From contig CM045729.1 of NCBI GenBank assembly GCA_024760905.1, forward strand, positions 47,558,080-47,622,079: 64,000 nucleotides of DNA, read 5' to 3'. The notes beneath the pieces were generated by a model. It had not been told where the DNA came from, searched no databases, and saw nothing but the letters and a program-made list of their open reading frames with translations. A program made the translations under genes and the position numbers. Origin of the DNA: Plotosus lineatus. Its lineage: Eukaryota > Chordata > Actinopteri > Siluriformes > Plotosidae. Shown one piece after another: positions 1-11,128 of the stretch; the first letter of the stretch is position 1, and each line of letters opens with the position of its first letter.

Positions 1-600
1 AGAAGAGAGGAGGAGGAAAAGGAAAGAGGAATAATGGTAGGAGACGTATGGTTGAGGAAACACTGTTCAAGTAGGATTGGAGGAAGGAGAAGGGTGTTTT
101 TAAGAGCCAGGACCTATAATCTAGACTGTGTTAGCAAGCGAAAACATGCTGGCTGCATTTCATGTTAGCCAAGTATAGTTGGTACAGTTATCAAATTAAG
201 GTAGTTACGCTACCTGTGGGGAAAAGACAATGTGGACCACAAGAAGCACCACAAAGATTGCTACTGTAATAATGGAATTACTATTGCACATTCATATGTT
301 TTACAGGATTATTTATTCTGCCTCTGATTTTATTTATTTATTTATTTGATTTATTTAATTTTTAAATATTATTGAGGTTTTCACACACAAAGCTGATATC
401 ACTGCAAGCCAAAATCACTTATAAAATGGTCTGGTTGTAAAAAAATATTTTTCATTACTGTTACAAAAATGTTCACTAATTATCATGCACATATAGGCTA
501 CTCTATAAAAAAAGATGGAATCCTAACTGAAGAGACGAATGGCTAATTCAGACGTGCCTCTTCTAAAGATAAATGTCCCCATTATATTCACAAAATAATA
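1..600. other. AT-rich intergenic or intronic DNA
   Basis: No gene, known repeat or coherent reading frame is seen here. The stretch is AT-rich and includes a short TTTA-rich run near 330-360. Confidence 0.5.
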
Positions 601-607
601 CAATGGT

Positions 608-762
608 GGGGCTGGTGGTGTAGTGGTTAGGGTGCTGGGCTCATGATCGGGAGGTTGTGTGTTTGAATCCCAGTTAGACCCCCACTGTGCTAAAACCCCT
701 GAGCAAGGTCTTAACCACAAGTGTGCCTCTGTTCACCCAGTAGTATAAATGGGTACCAATAA

Positions 763-765
<3 letters not shown>
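608..765 (+). repeat. SINE family A, 3'-truncated
   Basis: The first 70 bases resemble a tRNA: a box-A-like TGGTGTAGTGG and a box-B-like GTTTGAATCC at normal spacing. The body follows the other family A copies (11129-11447, 29961-30280, 40205-40517) through the word TATAAATGGGTACC. The remaining 3' half is absent and an (AT)n tract begins in its place. Confidence 0.75.

Positions 766-767
<2 letters not shown>

Positions 768-819
<52 letters not shown>
768..819. repeat. (AT)n microsatellite
   Basis: An uninterrupted TA dinucleotide run of about 52 bp sits directly on the truncated end of the preceding SINE. It probably grew from the A/T-rich SINE sequence. Confidence 0.95.
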
Positions 820-821
<2 letters not shown>

Positions 822-1425
822 ATATTCGATGTAATAAGCTCAGAGCGTTTTAAAAATTGGAGTGGGTGGGCGCTTATTAAAATGTTACCAGTGAAGTGGA
901 ACGGTAAGTGCTTATTACCATCGAGGTGGAAAACATGAATAATAACAGAACAAGAAAAGAGTTTTGGTATTTGTGCTATTCATTTTGTGGTATCAACCAA
1001 ATTACTTACTTGAAAACTGAAATGAACAGAAAACAGCATAATTTTAAAAAAAGACCCCTTACTTTTCCCTCCCAGTGCTGTGCCTTTAAACATTTTCCCA
1101 GAAGTAAAATTGAACCAATCAACACGAATGTCAACTTTAGCACATGGCACGTTGAACCAATCAACACGAACATAAACAAAAGCACATGGCCAGAAACTAA
1201 ATTTATGAAGTTAGTTAGCAGGAGAATTGGGTGAAAAATACTTGTCATCACTTTCTGATTGGTCCATATGTGGCTCATCACTCCATTCATTCATTCGTTC
1301 ATAAAATTGGGCAGTTTAATCTACAATTATTACCAGTACAGGTTATTCAGTCAGATCAAAAACATTGGGGGGGGGGGGGGGGTATAATTGGATCAGGGCG
1401 CTTATTACGTTGTATACGTCATAAA
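822..1425. mobile_element. Degenerate DNA-transposon-like inverted repeat element
   Basis: The left end near 828-840 carries a GTAATAAGC word, and the right end near 1397-1408 carries the inverted GCTTATTAC word, giving imperfect terminal inverted repeats. The word GGGCGCTTATTA also recurs inside. The interior holds two copies of a 44-bp unit and a 13-base G run. No transposase is visible. A non-autonomous pogo-like element is possible but unproven. Confidence 0.35.
1110..1192 (+). repeat. Two-copy 44-bp tandem repeat with CCAAT
   Basis: The phrase TTGAACCAATCAACACGAA begins at about 1110 and again at about 1153. Each copy is followed by an AGCACATGGC-type end. Both contain a CCAAT pentamer. 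Confidence 0.7.
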
Positions 1426-1561
1426 TAACAAATAGATTAAAAAATTGACTGTGACTGCATTTCCTGATCCTTAAAACATGTAATGCTTTTGATTTTTCTC
1501 CATATCCTTGCATGTTTGTGTCCCTCTTTTGGGATGTTTTCCCATGTATATGTTCATACTG

Positions 1562-1890
1562 TGGCCACTGGTGGTCAAGGTGGTAAGGTGCTGGATGACC
1601 AATCCTAAGGTTTGGGGTTCAAGCCCCCATGTCAACTATTATCACTGCTGAGTGCAGCTAATTGGGTTATCAAAGGCCGGCCATGTCTGTCACTGTCTAT
1701 GATAAGAGGTTTGTAAACTTTTGTTAAGAGTAGCCTGCATAGCCATCAGCGTGTTTCTGCCCTGCGATGGCCTGAGGAGCTGTCTAGGGTGTACTCTGCC
1801 GTCCTCCAGAGTCGGCTGAAATGGGCGCCAGCCTCTTTGTGACCCTAAGTTTAGGAATATGTGCTTCAGAAAAGGAATGACTGAATGTTC
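1562..1890 (+). repeat. SINE family B, C-type tail
   Basis: A diverged tRNA-like head (GGTTCAAGCCC as box B) is followed by the family B body word GGCCGGCCATGTC. The 3' part (CTGCCCTGCGATGGCCTG and on) matches the 3' end of family C and ends near AAGGAATGACTGAATG. This is the tail variant that differs from the RTE-like tail seen at 16174-16530. Confidence 0.8.
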
Positions 1891-2590
1891 CCACTGTATT
1901 TTTTTAGAAACCAGGTAAGCACAATTATTTATATACTGTGGAACTAGACCCTTTTTTTCAACCTACAGATATACTTGATAGTTTTACCTTAACGATCACT
2001 GAATATTTTACACAGTCTCACATCCGTGGGAAGAATGTAGCAATTTTATTAAAGCTTTTTAGGTGCCTTTCTTCCTGTATGAGCAAAAATGCTTTCGAAA
2101 AGCACAGAGGCTTTTCTTAAATGCACCACGTGATGTCTTGAATGAGCAGGTCAGGAACCAAGACGGAAAGTAAAGTGCTTGTGGGTAAATTAGCTTTTCT
2201 TCTCTAGATATATATTTTTGCTTCTAAAGGCACCTTTAAGAAAAGCTGCCTCTTGCTTACAATAGATATAATTGAAAAATAAAAAAATAAAAAACCAGTA
2301 TAAATACTTAGCTAAGCTATCTAACCAGCCAGTTCAACCATTTACAAGGCAGAACTCAAGGTTTCATCATGTTTATGATTTCACCAAAATTGTAGGGAAT
2401 TTAATTCAATTTGGTAATATCCAATTCAGTCAGAATGACGCAGTCAGACTGTAAAAGTACATGAAAAAAGAACCTCTAAAGGTATTCTTCAAGGTGTTAC
2501 ATGTACATTTCATTAAAAAAAAAAGAACCTGATTTCTGATTCAACACCGTTTCAGTCACTCAGGGCTGGTGATAGAGAATTCTCTTGAAA
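1891..2590. other. Unique AT-rich DNA
   Basis: No recognisable gene or repeat. Short open frames here show no codon structure or protein resemblance. Confidence 0.5.
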
Positions 2591-2598
2591 CAGTTCTG

Positions 2599-2759
2599 AC
2601 AGATTTCTGATCTACTTGAACTACACTGTACATTTCAGAAATCTGTTAGGATGCTTTAAGGAAAGCATTGGAGTTTTTTTTTTTTTTGAAGATTTGTTAA
2701 GAAGTCTATTTTCAAAGTAATCCCAGCAGTTTATTTGTTACTTTGAAAACAGACTTCTT
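2599..2759. repeat. Cluster of three short hairpins
   Basis: Three inverted repeats follow each other: 2599-2610 with 2635-2646 (12-bp perfect stem), 2651-2657 with 2662-2668 (7-bp stem), and 2699-2720 with 2738-2759 (22-bp stem, one mismatch, 17-nt loop). The last arm pair extends imperfectly further out. This could be a foldback MITE remnant or an RNA hairpin; the sequence cannot decide. Confidence 0.6.
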
Positions 2760-3042
2760 CACAATTTCTACACGACTACTCCGTTTCTTAAACATCAAGA
2801 AAACAGCCCCCGCATGAAAACTGACTACAGGCACTGAATGGGGCACTGCATCAGAGACCAGAGTGGTAAAAAAAGAAGGTAAATCAATGTATTTTCCCTT
2901 TCCAGTTATTGAAGTAAACAAACAGGCAAATCTCAGGGATCCATTCCATTATGTCATATACAGTATTTAAAATAACATTAGGAGCCTGTCAGTGGCAAAA
3001 AATATAGTTTATGTTTGTTCAGTTCTTTTCCCCATATGGTTA

Positions 3043-3539
3043 CAAGGATCCCTCGCTACTTCGCGCTTCAATTCATGCGGCTTCAGTGCATCGTGTCTTT
3101 TTTTAAAAATATTAATTGAATTTAAAAATAAGGAAATTAAGAAAGAATAGAGGAAAAGATTAAGGAAAATGCTGCAAAAACAAGGTCAATTATGCAAAAA
3201 AAAAAAAAAATCTAAAGAAACACAAAACAAAAAACAACCCAAAACCTCCCGTCAAAACTACTTACATTTTTGTAAGGTGCGCATCTGTGTGCATGCGCGC
3301 GTGCGCGTCTGTATGTTATATTTTATTTACATCTCATGCATTATTTTTGAATGTTTAACTGTTATTATAAGCATTTATAGCATTGAATATGTATTTATTA
3401 GTATTATATACACATATACATGTACGTATACGTCAGTCGGGGGTGGGGATGGGGGGGGGGGGGTTGATCCTACTTTGCGGAATTCGGTGTTCACGGGGGA
3501 TCTCGGTCTCAATTAAACGCAAAAAGTGAGGGATCCCTG
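3043..3539. mobile_element. Tigger/pogo-like non-autonomous element
   Basis: The left end reads CAAGGATCCCTCGCTACTTC and the right end is its imperfect inverse ending GAGGGATCCCTG. TA dinucleotides at 3041-3042 and 3540-3541 fit the target duplication of Tc1/mariner/pogo elements. The CCCTCGCTACTTCGCG type of terminus is typical of Tigger families. The interior has an A-rich run and a G-tract near 3437-3462 and no transposase. The left part is closely related to 61393-61615. Confidence 0.75.
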
Positions 3540-3595
3540 TAATTATTTTACATGGGCTGTTTACTGCTGTTTATTTCTTGATATTGGGTGAATAC

Positions 3596-3736
3596 CTATG
3601 CTTATCCATATTAAGAAAATCAGAAATTCAACTGGTCTACAACAATAGTTCATGCTTTAATTTATTCATTTTGTCTGTATTTTGGGCTAATGGCCTTTTA
3701 TTGAATAAAATGTCTGTCTGTCTGTCTGTCAAAAAA
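3596..3736 (+). mobile_element. Short retroposon with 13-bp target duplication
   Basis: The identical 13-mer ATTGGGTGAATAC is found at 3583-3595 and 3737-3749. Between them lies a 141-bp insert ending in AATAAAA, (TGTC)n and an A run. That layout is expected of a 5'-truncated non-LTR retrotransposon or a SINE. Its parent family was not identified. Confidence 0.7.
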
Positions 3737-3749
3737 ATTGGGTGAATAC

Positions 3750-4616
3750 TAATTAATATTTTCTCTTTAAAAAACCCTGGACCTTTGGTGGAAAAAGATA
3801 GAAAACAATGCCCGATATAAAAAATATTGTTCCAATGTAGAATATATCTCAAAACAGACATGGTAATTCAAGTAATGAATAATGGACTCCTGTGATCTTT
3901 TTTAGAAGTCTGTCAGTAAATTTCATCATCATCATTTCTATTCTCACTACAAAGAAAGGTATGAATTTAGAGAAACATGCTCTTGATTCATGTGTTACCT
4001 GAGGAGAAACTAAAGTCAGCCGAATGAGTTCATCTTTGCTTGCACTAAAGACTACTTTTGATTAAAGTGTTTAGCTAACCATCTAATTAATTTAGCAGTG
4101 CAGTGCACATCCATGGGCTGTGAAGAGAATATTTATGTGTTATGTTGTCTTAAAATTTCTGACAGCAGCAAAGAGGATATAAACTGACTCACATTTTCAA
4201 ACGAAGACATGGATTATGAGCCTTTGCATTTGACTATTCAGGTTTCTTAAACTTTGTAAACTAAAGATTAGAAGCTATAGTTGTAAGAGGACATGTGGTT
4301 CTTTGCCTCAGATATCTTATTTCCCCCCAGTGATGCATTTATATATTATAGGTCTCTTTTTGACAGCACTACTTCATCAGAGAACAGATATCGACCACAG
4401 TAAAACCCACAGAAAGCATATGTGATATTGTAATTAAACACTAGATTTGAAGAGGTCTCTGGGATGTGATAATGAGAAAGTCAATATGAGGCCTCTCAAA
4501 GTGTACATCAGTATATCATATGTGACCCATCACCACAAAACGAGTTCTAACGCATCAATGCATAATGCATTTTTTTTAAGTACAGTATATTCAATTTTCT
4601 TGAAATGACTTGTGAG
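3750..4616. other. Unique intergenic or intronic DNA
   Basis: No gene or repeat recognised. Confidence 0.5.
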
Positions 4617-4890
4617 TACGGAGATGGTGGCCTGGTGGTAAAGGTGCTGGATCGCTGATCCTAAGGTTCAGGGTTCAAGCCTCACTCTTAACGAGTTATC
4701 ACTGTCCCCCCCTACCCCCACCCCCAGTGCAGCTAATTGGGTTAGCAAAAGCCGGCCATGTCTCTCGCTGTCTGTCTGTCTTCCTTTCGGCCTTTTCCCT
4801 TTTACTCGGGAGTCGCCACAGCGAATTATCTGATTCGCACGTTTGATTTGGCAGAGGTTTTTACGTCGGAGTGACCGTTTTTACGTCGGA
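4617..4890. repeat. Two SINE B fragments joined tail to body
   Basis: A + strand family B head and body (to GGCCATGTCTCTCGCTG) is followed at about 4770 by (TGTC)n and then the reverse complement of the RTE-type SINE tail (CTTCCTTTCGGCC to GGTTTTTACGTCGGA). The second piece is therefore a minus-strand SINE fragment that ends with its own (GACA)n tail inside the first SINE. Confidence 0.7.
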
Positions 4891-6135
4891 CTTGCTTCTT
4901 TATTTGCATGTAACACCCACCATCCTTCATTTTTTTGTCTGAAAAGTGGTCTCTTTTGTACTATGCTGCTTTCTTTACTGATATACAATCATTTCCCCTT
5001 AAGAACGTTGAATTTTTCGCTTAAAAACTACAATATTGTAGTACGAACTTGCTAATGTATAAGTAAACTAAATAAACTAAAAATCTATTACGTACAGTAT
5101 ACCAAAAAAAGTTTGGCGAAGACTTTTGTACAGTACTGCACTAGAGAATCTATATATTGGAAACTCAAATTATTCTTTTGCTGAACTTTGTGTATACGGG
5201 ATGTGATAATAACAGTTCGTGTACAAGTCGATATGAGACCTCACTAAGTCTATATTAGTACTGTATATCATATAGCATTCTCACTCTAACATACAGCAGC
5301 AGAAAAAAACTTAATATAGGGAATTCAAAATATTCTTTGAGCAACTCTGGGTAAAATGAGATTTCCAATTTTTAAAAATAGATAGGATTGATATGAATTA
5401 TGAATGAATAGATAGGATGACAGAATTAATAGATTCATGCTGGATATGAAGGACAGAACCACCATAAAGATAAAATGTCTGCAATTTTGATATACGTGCC
5501 ACCATGTATGAGATGCGTATATTCTAATGCCGTAGCGTTCTGTAAATTCATGTAATGAATGAATACACTGCCAAATTTATTCTAATTCAGGATAGATTGA
5601 GCATGCATGTGAATAATGATTTGGTATAGGAGAGACGTTTCATCATGTATGGTTCAAATATGGACAGACAGCAGGAACATCCTCATGTGACTGCTGCATG
5701 CAAGGTACAGGCATGGAAAGGAGAAATAAGCAGCAAAAGTTATAAAATGATGAAAAAGAACAGGCATCATGAACGTCGGCAGAAAGACAGCAGAGTCAGA
5801 ATGCATGCAGCTGCTAAGGCAGAGGGAAACTAGAGCTGTAGCAAGGACACACTTTACAAAGGCAGAATCAACTTGATGGGTAGAACTGAAATCTCTGTGG
5901 GCGCTTGTGGAATGTTGGACCAGGAAGAGAAAATGTACCGCAATGATTTGGATCCAGCATCAGAAGTAATCTAATAAGAAGGCATTAAAGTCCATGCTGC
6001 AGGACAAAGACTGCCATTTAAACAAATTAATCTGTAAAAAAAAACTGCATTATGAAATAAGCTTTCGGGACTCCCAACACACAAACAGTGCATCCCATTA
6101 CACTCGAAATATCCACTTAATCAATCTGACATTTA
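4891..6135. other. Unique intergenic or intronic DNA
   Basis: No gene recognised. A 62-codon open frame starting at 5645 lies here, but its Lys/His/Arg-rich composition matches no family I know and is probably chance. Confidence 0.5.
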
Positions 6136-6138
6136 TTC

Positions 6139-6139
6139 A

Positions 6140-6191
<52 letters not shown>

Positions 6192-6224
6192 CGCACACAC
6201 ATGCACACACACACGCACACACAT

Positions 6225-6285
<61 letters not shown>

Positions 6286-6290
6286 CACAA

Positions 6291-6327
<37 letters not shown>

Positions 6328-6370
6328 AACACACTCACGCACACACACACCCGCACACACACACACACAG
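6139..6370. repeat. Long (CA)n microsatellite
   Basis: About 230 bp of CA repeat with occasional GCAC, TGCA and AAAT interruptions. The His/Thr and Cys/Val reading frames across it are artefacts of the dinucleotide. Confidence 0.97.
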
Positions 6371-6487
6371 CACTGGGATATGAAGGCAGCTGGCTGCTCA
6401 GTGAAGGAAAAGCATCATGTAGAAGATGCTTAGATGCACTCTGTATCTGTTTAGTGCACAGAATTCCTTCCTTCATTCATTTATTCA

Positions 6488-6612
6488 TATATTAAACCGT
6501 TTTATTTCACTAGGGTTACAGGGGAGGCTGGAGCCTCGGCCAACTCTCTGCCAAGACAAGGTGCACCCTGAACAACCCGTCAGTTGATCACAGGGCAACA
6601 CACCCACCCACC

Positions 6613-6656
<44 letters not shown>

Positions 6657-6856
6657 GGCAATATGAAACAGTCAGTTAGCCTTATGTGCATATCTTTGGA
6701 CTATGGGAAGAAACTAAAGTATCCAGAAAAAACCCATTCAAACACAGGAAGAATATGCAGACTGTACACAGTCATATCCGAGCCTTGAATTTAGGACCTT
6801 CATCCTGTGAGATGGATGTGCTAATGAGTACGGCATGGTGCCACCCAGTGCCCATA
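6488..6856 (-). repeat. Repeat family C with internal (CA)n
   Basis: Read on the minus strand, a tRNA-like head (near 6845) is followed by the family C words for GCATGTTC, TGGGTTT and CTGTTTCATATTGCCC and the closing CAGCCTCCCCTGTAACCC. A (CA)n tract at about 6617-6653 lies where the family C consensus has GTGTGTG. Confidence 0.75.
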
Positions 6857-7330
6857 ATATTTATTAATATTTATGACCAATAATGAATGCTATGACTGCC
6901 CTATTTTATTTTCAAGTTTGCATTTAAATGTGTATGTTATTGGGAAATATGTGTAACGTAGCCACTTTCACATACGGCATTAATGCTGCATATAATTTTC
7001 TTGGTAAAACCATATCATTTGCTATGTGTTGGGCGTGTAGCACCAAATAGTGCACGTGAGGCGATTTCCCAACAAGTTCAGTAGTGGAAATGAGTCTTCT
7101 GTAGGCTAAGGTGATGCGGTTCTCCACAAGCCTCTGCTTAGACTCAGGAACCCGCTATGCCTTACTTGAGTAGGATATTAACTGCTAACCTTAAGATCAA
7201 ATTCAATTCAAGTCCAGTCATCTGGTAAGCAACCGGGGGTCCCATTCAAAGTTCCTCGGGGGATTTTTTTAAGTATAAGATTCATTTTAGTTTTCCTGCA
7301 TTGCTCTAACCCTGTTTTCTCCCCAGCAGT
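6857..7330. other. Unique DNA
   Basis: No gene or repeat recognised. Confidence 0.45.
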
Positions 7331-7336
7331 GCAGAA

Positions 7337-7746
7337 TGTGGCTGAGGGGCGTGGCTGAGGGGCGTGGCTGACCTACCTCTGGCTGATTGCAGCAGTGCAC
7401 ACCTGATCCCACTCCTCAATCGACCCACTATAAAGACCTGCTGCACCTTCACCTTTCTGCCAGATTGTTCCAATCTCACTTGGTCATGGCCTAGTGTTCT
7501 CTACTTGCTCCTAGTGATCGCTCTGTGAGCAGCCAGCCTTCTCTGCTACAGTCTCCAGAGTTTGATACGGTTTATTTTCTTTGTCGTCTCCAGTGTTTAT
7601 TACCGTTTTATTTTTGTCGGTGCCTCTAGTGTTTGTCACTGTTTATTTTTTTCTGTGGCATCTCCTGTGAGTTAATAAACCTTATCTGATGAACTGTTCA
7701 TCGTCTCCTGTAGTTCCTGGGTCTGGCTGAAGGTTTAATCCGTAAC
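7337..7746 (+). repeat. Probable solo LTR, Gypsy-like
   Basis: The segment can be read from TGTGGCTG to CCGTAACA. It contains a TATA-box-like ACTATAAAGA near 7428, a C/T-rich leader, and an AATAAA-type signal (GTTAATAAACC) near 7673 followed by a GT-rich stretch. This is the U3-R-U5 layout of fish Gypsy LTRs. A 14-bp unit (GCTGAGGGGCGTGG) is duplicated near the left end. No internal retroelement genes flank it and no clear target duplication was seen, so the exact borders are uncertain. Confidence 0.5.
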
Positions 7747-8425
7747 AAACAGTTAGGGCCAGTATTAAGTCCGTTCACCTGTGGAGAGTTTCACCTGATT
7801 TCATGCTATCTTGATGCTTCATTGGTACAGTATTTTCCTAAAATGTATTGATATCTGACAATCAGCAAAAAGACCTTGAGGGTTAGACTGATGCCCTTAA
7901 TTCCAAACTGTGCTTTTCCCCCCACTTTACAGCAGGTGGAACCACGTACACTCAATGTCCCTGTGGTACTATACAGCCCCCTGATAATGAGATATCTATA
8001 AGACATCTATAGTGTTTTATCTCAAACCTGCTGATGGAACTCAGTAGACACTGAAACTGTTAGATAAAGATAGCTTTAGACTACTGATGATATGATACAA
8101 ATATTTTTACTACAATGGATTTTTTACCACAGTCGGCATTATGATTATAAGAGAGGAATGTAAATTTTCATATTAACACTTTAGTGAATTTTGTTGCTAC
8201 CCAGTCGGTACGTTTCAACCATGTGACACAGCTATGGAAGATCTCTAAACCCACATTTTCCAGTGTCATCTAAATGAGGATGGGTTTCACTTTTTGAGTC
8301 TGGTCCATCTCAAGGTTTCTAAAATATAATCTCAGATTTTATTATTATGAATGTAGAAAGTTTACACATATAGAATACTGTTTAAACATCTCGCATTGGT
8401 TTGAGAGGCAGAGAAATTCGGAACA
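7747..8425. other. Unique DNA
   Basis: No gene or repeat recognised. Confidence 0.45.
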
Positions 8426-8426
8426 G

Positions 8427-8658
8427 GTGTGGCATGGTGGTATAGTGGTTAGCATGTTGACCTCACAGCAAGAAGGTCCTGGGTGTAAGCCCTGGCCTTG
8501 GCAAGCACATGTCTGGGTGGAGTTTACAAGTTCTCCCCATGCTTGGGTGGGCTTCTTCTGGGGACTCTGGTTTCCTCTTACAGTCCAAAGGCATGCACGT
8601 TAGGCTAATTGGCTGTTCCATATTGCCACAGGATGTGAGTGTAAGTGCGAATGGTTTT

Positions 8659-8698
<40 letters not shown>

Positions 8699-8765
8699 CC
8701 TGCAATGACTGGTGAACTGTTCAGGGTGTACCCTGCCTTTTCTCAAAGTTGGCTGAAATGTGTGC
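8427..8765 (+). repeat. Repeat family C
   Basis: A tRNA-like head (GGTGTGGCATGGTGGTATAG, then CTCACAGCAAGAAGGTCC) leads into GTGGAGTTTACAAGTTCTCC, CAGTCCAAAGGCATGCACGT and GTTCAGGGTGTACCCTGCC. A (TG)n tract at about 8666-8694 replaces the short TGTGTG of other copies. Confidence 0.85.
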
Positions 8766-9964
8766 CATTGCCAGTAATAATTCATGTTATGGGTGTATTT
8801 ATCTTTCTCTTTGCTCCTTTCTCTCCGGTGCGCCGGTGCCGGACTATGCCCAATCAGACTGATGTACTGTACATACACTTGGAATAAGTTTTATTCTGTG
8901 ATCTTTGAGTTTTGATAGCGGATTGTATAGAATTCTAGCAAGCCTAGGGGATCACTGATTTGCCTAAAGGCCTCCTCAAGACATCAAGTACCAATACATA
9001 GTTGCCTAGCTTTATTTGATTGACAAGCATAATTATACCATGTACACTATGTACTGGAATGAATATTTAATGAATTTAGCTTTGCACTGATGATGAACAA
9101 GTATCCCTGTGCTATGGAGCTTTTCTCCGGGTTCATTATGAAGTGATTTGCAGGTGAAAGGTGAATGTATTTTAAATGGTCTTCTTCTCTATATAGAGGC
9201 TTATAGGCGTGCAGGTTACAGAGACTAACATCATGTGGCCTGCCTGAATCCCAAATGAAAGCTTTTAATAAAAATCCTTGCACTTACTTACTGTAGACTG
9301 ACACAGCATGTTGTAACAGGTGTCATGCAAAATTGTGAAACCCCCACCTCTTCTCAAGCCATGCCATTCTTCAGGTTGGCGATGACAGGTTGCTTTGAGT
9401 CTGTCATAAGACATGGTGTACACTTCTCCATAACCTGTTGGGACTAGTTGAAAGTGGCAGATCAGTGATAGGTCATTATCAGGCTTGAATGAACCTCCTG
9501 GGAGTAGTTGTAGACATAGTGTCCAACCATTCATCTGAAAGGGATGGCTGGTCACTGAGCTATAAAGAATGCTCTGTAGAGAAAAGCTGTCTTCTGAATT
9601 ACCTGATCTCAACTCCTGGGTCATCAATCAATTGAACCATGCCCGCAGTTAAGATGTTCATTCCTTTAGAGAGTCACTCTGACTGCCTCCTGGGTTTTTC
9701 GGTGTACTTGCTGATCATTACAAGCTCTTTAGGCTGAGGAGCTTGGCCAGAGTCACAGACATAGTTAAGATTCCAGTGCTCACAAACTGTGAAATAGTGA
9801 TAGTATGAAATTATTAGGGCATTACTGTGGTACATTGATGGTCTTCCCAATGGCCTATTCAGCTTTCCCCCTTTCTCTATGCTTATTTAATAGAATGTTC
9901 TAGATGGTAAAGAAAAGCACCACTGATCAACATTATACCAACAAATATTTTACTAATTAAACCC
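8766..9964. other. Unique DNA
   Basis: No gene or repeat recognised. The longest open frame (minus strand, 9265-9627) has no recognisable protein features. Confidence 0.5.
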
Positions 9965-10255
9965 ATTCATTTATTCTTTCATGCTTTATTCTACCATGGT
10001 CTCAACTGATTCTGGGCAATTTTTGCAAACCCCCCCCCCCCCCCCCCCCACACACACACACATACAGATACACACACTTACTCAATCAAACCTTGAACAG
10101 CCAATCAGAGTAATGTGCATGGACTGTGAATAAAACTAGAGTACACAGAGGAAACCCATGCAAGGACAGGAAGGGCATGCCAACTCCACATAGAACCGCC
10201 CTGATTGGGTCCACAACCTTCTTGCTGTGAGCTAACCACCATCTTGCATCCATAT
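9965..10255 (-). repeat. Repeat family C with C-tract and (CA)n
   Basis: On the minus strand it runs from a tRNA-like head near 10250 (GCAAGAAGGTTGTGG) to the ATGAATGGGT tail near 9965. A pure C run of about 20 bases (10030-10049) followed by (CA)n interrupts it. Confidence 0.7.
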
Positions 10256-10822
10256 AACAATATAATTATCCATCCATCCATTCATCTATCCATCAATTAC
10301 CTATACTACGTATCTACAGTATAGGGTAACCAATATTTATGATACATGTGTTTAAAATATGCATATTCATTACAAAAAAGGATTTTGTAATTTGAATTTG
10401 ATGAGGAGAAAGTAAATATTTTGTATTAACATATGCTGTTATGGATATTTGTGGTATAAAAATCTTTCAGTAATAAATTCAATTACGACTGCTATTAACA
10501 GTTCCTGTTAAGTTTTGGTGTAGCGTAAGCAAAATATTTGACCAATTTTATGGAATGTTCTGGTTAATGATTTTATCCAAGTAGTAGTCTTGAAATTACA
10601 CATTAGTTTACTACTTTCAGCATATCTTAGGTTTTCATCATTGGGCATGAAAAGAAAATAATTTCTTGTTAATGCCATGAGATGATGTTACTGTGCATTA
10701 AATACACACATATATTCTGTCTTAGTGACAGTGTTATGCTGCAGTGCTGTTTCTGCTTATCTTTTAACAGCAAAGTATATTATGCATTTATAATTGTCAG
10801 CTTCGTACTAAAATAGCACAAT
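10256..10822. other. Unique DNA with short (CATC)n
   Basis: A small CATC-type tetranucleotide run sits near 10266-10297. Nothing else is recognised. Confidence 0.5.
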
Positions 10823-11128
10823 GCTATGCCAATTGAATAGCACAGTGGTCAGAACATCAGCATGAAGGTTCTGGGTTTGAGTCTCAAACCTGGGTGTTTC
10901 TGTATGTATCTTCCGTGTTCCTCCAGTGATTGACTGGGTTTCATCTGGGAACTCCAGTTTCCTCCCCCAGTCCAAAGAGATGGACATTAGGATAATTGGC
11001 TGTTTCAGATTGCCCTCTGTGTGAATGTGAATGGTTGTGAGTACGTTGACCCTACAGCGGTCTGGCAAACTGTTCCAGACTCCGTGTGAGCCTCTTAGTA
11101 GTAAGTGGTTTGGCAAATGACTGAGTGG
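10823..11128 (+). repeat. Repeat family C, target of a SINE A insertion
   Basis: Diverged family C copy (CAGTCCAAAGAGATGGACAT and GGCTGTTTCAGATTGCCC). Its 3' end GGCAAATGACTGAGTGG has been duplicated by the SINE that follows, so it predates that SINE. Confidence 0.75.

Noticed and set aside
608..680. tRNA genes at SINE heads (also 11447, 16530, 40205, 55538)
   Set aside because: Box A and B words are present but the cloverleaf arms do not pair well. Each is followed by a SINE body and tail and flanked by target duplications.
5645..5833. 62-codon basic open frame as a small gene
   Set aside because: No start context, splice site or relatives; length is within chance expectation.
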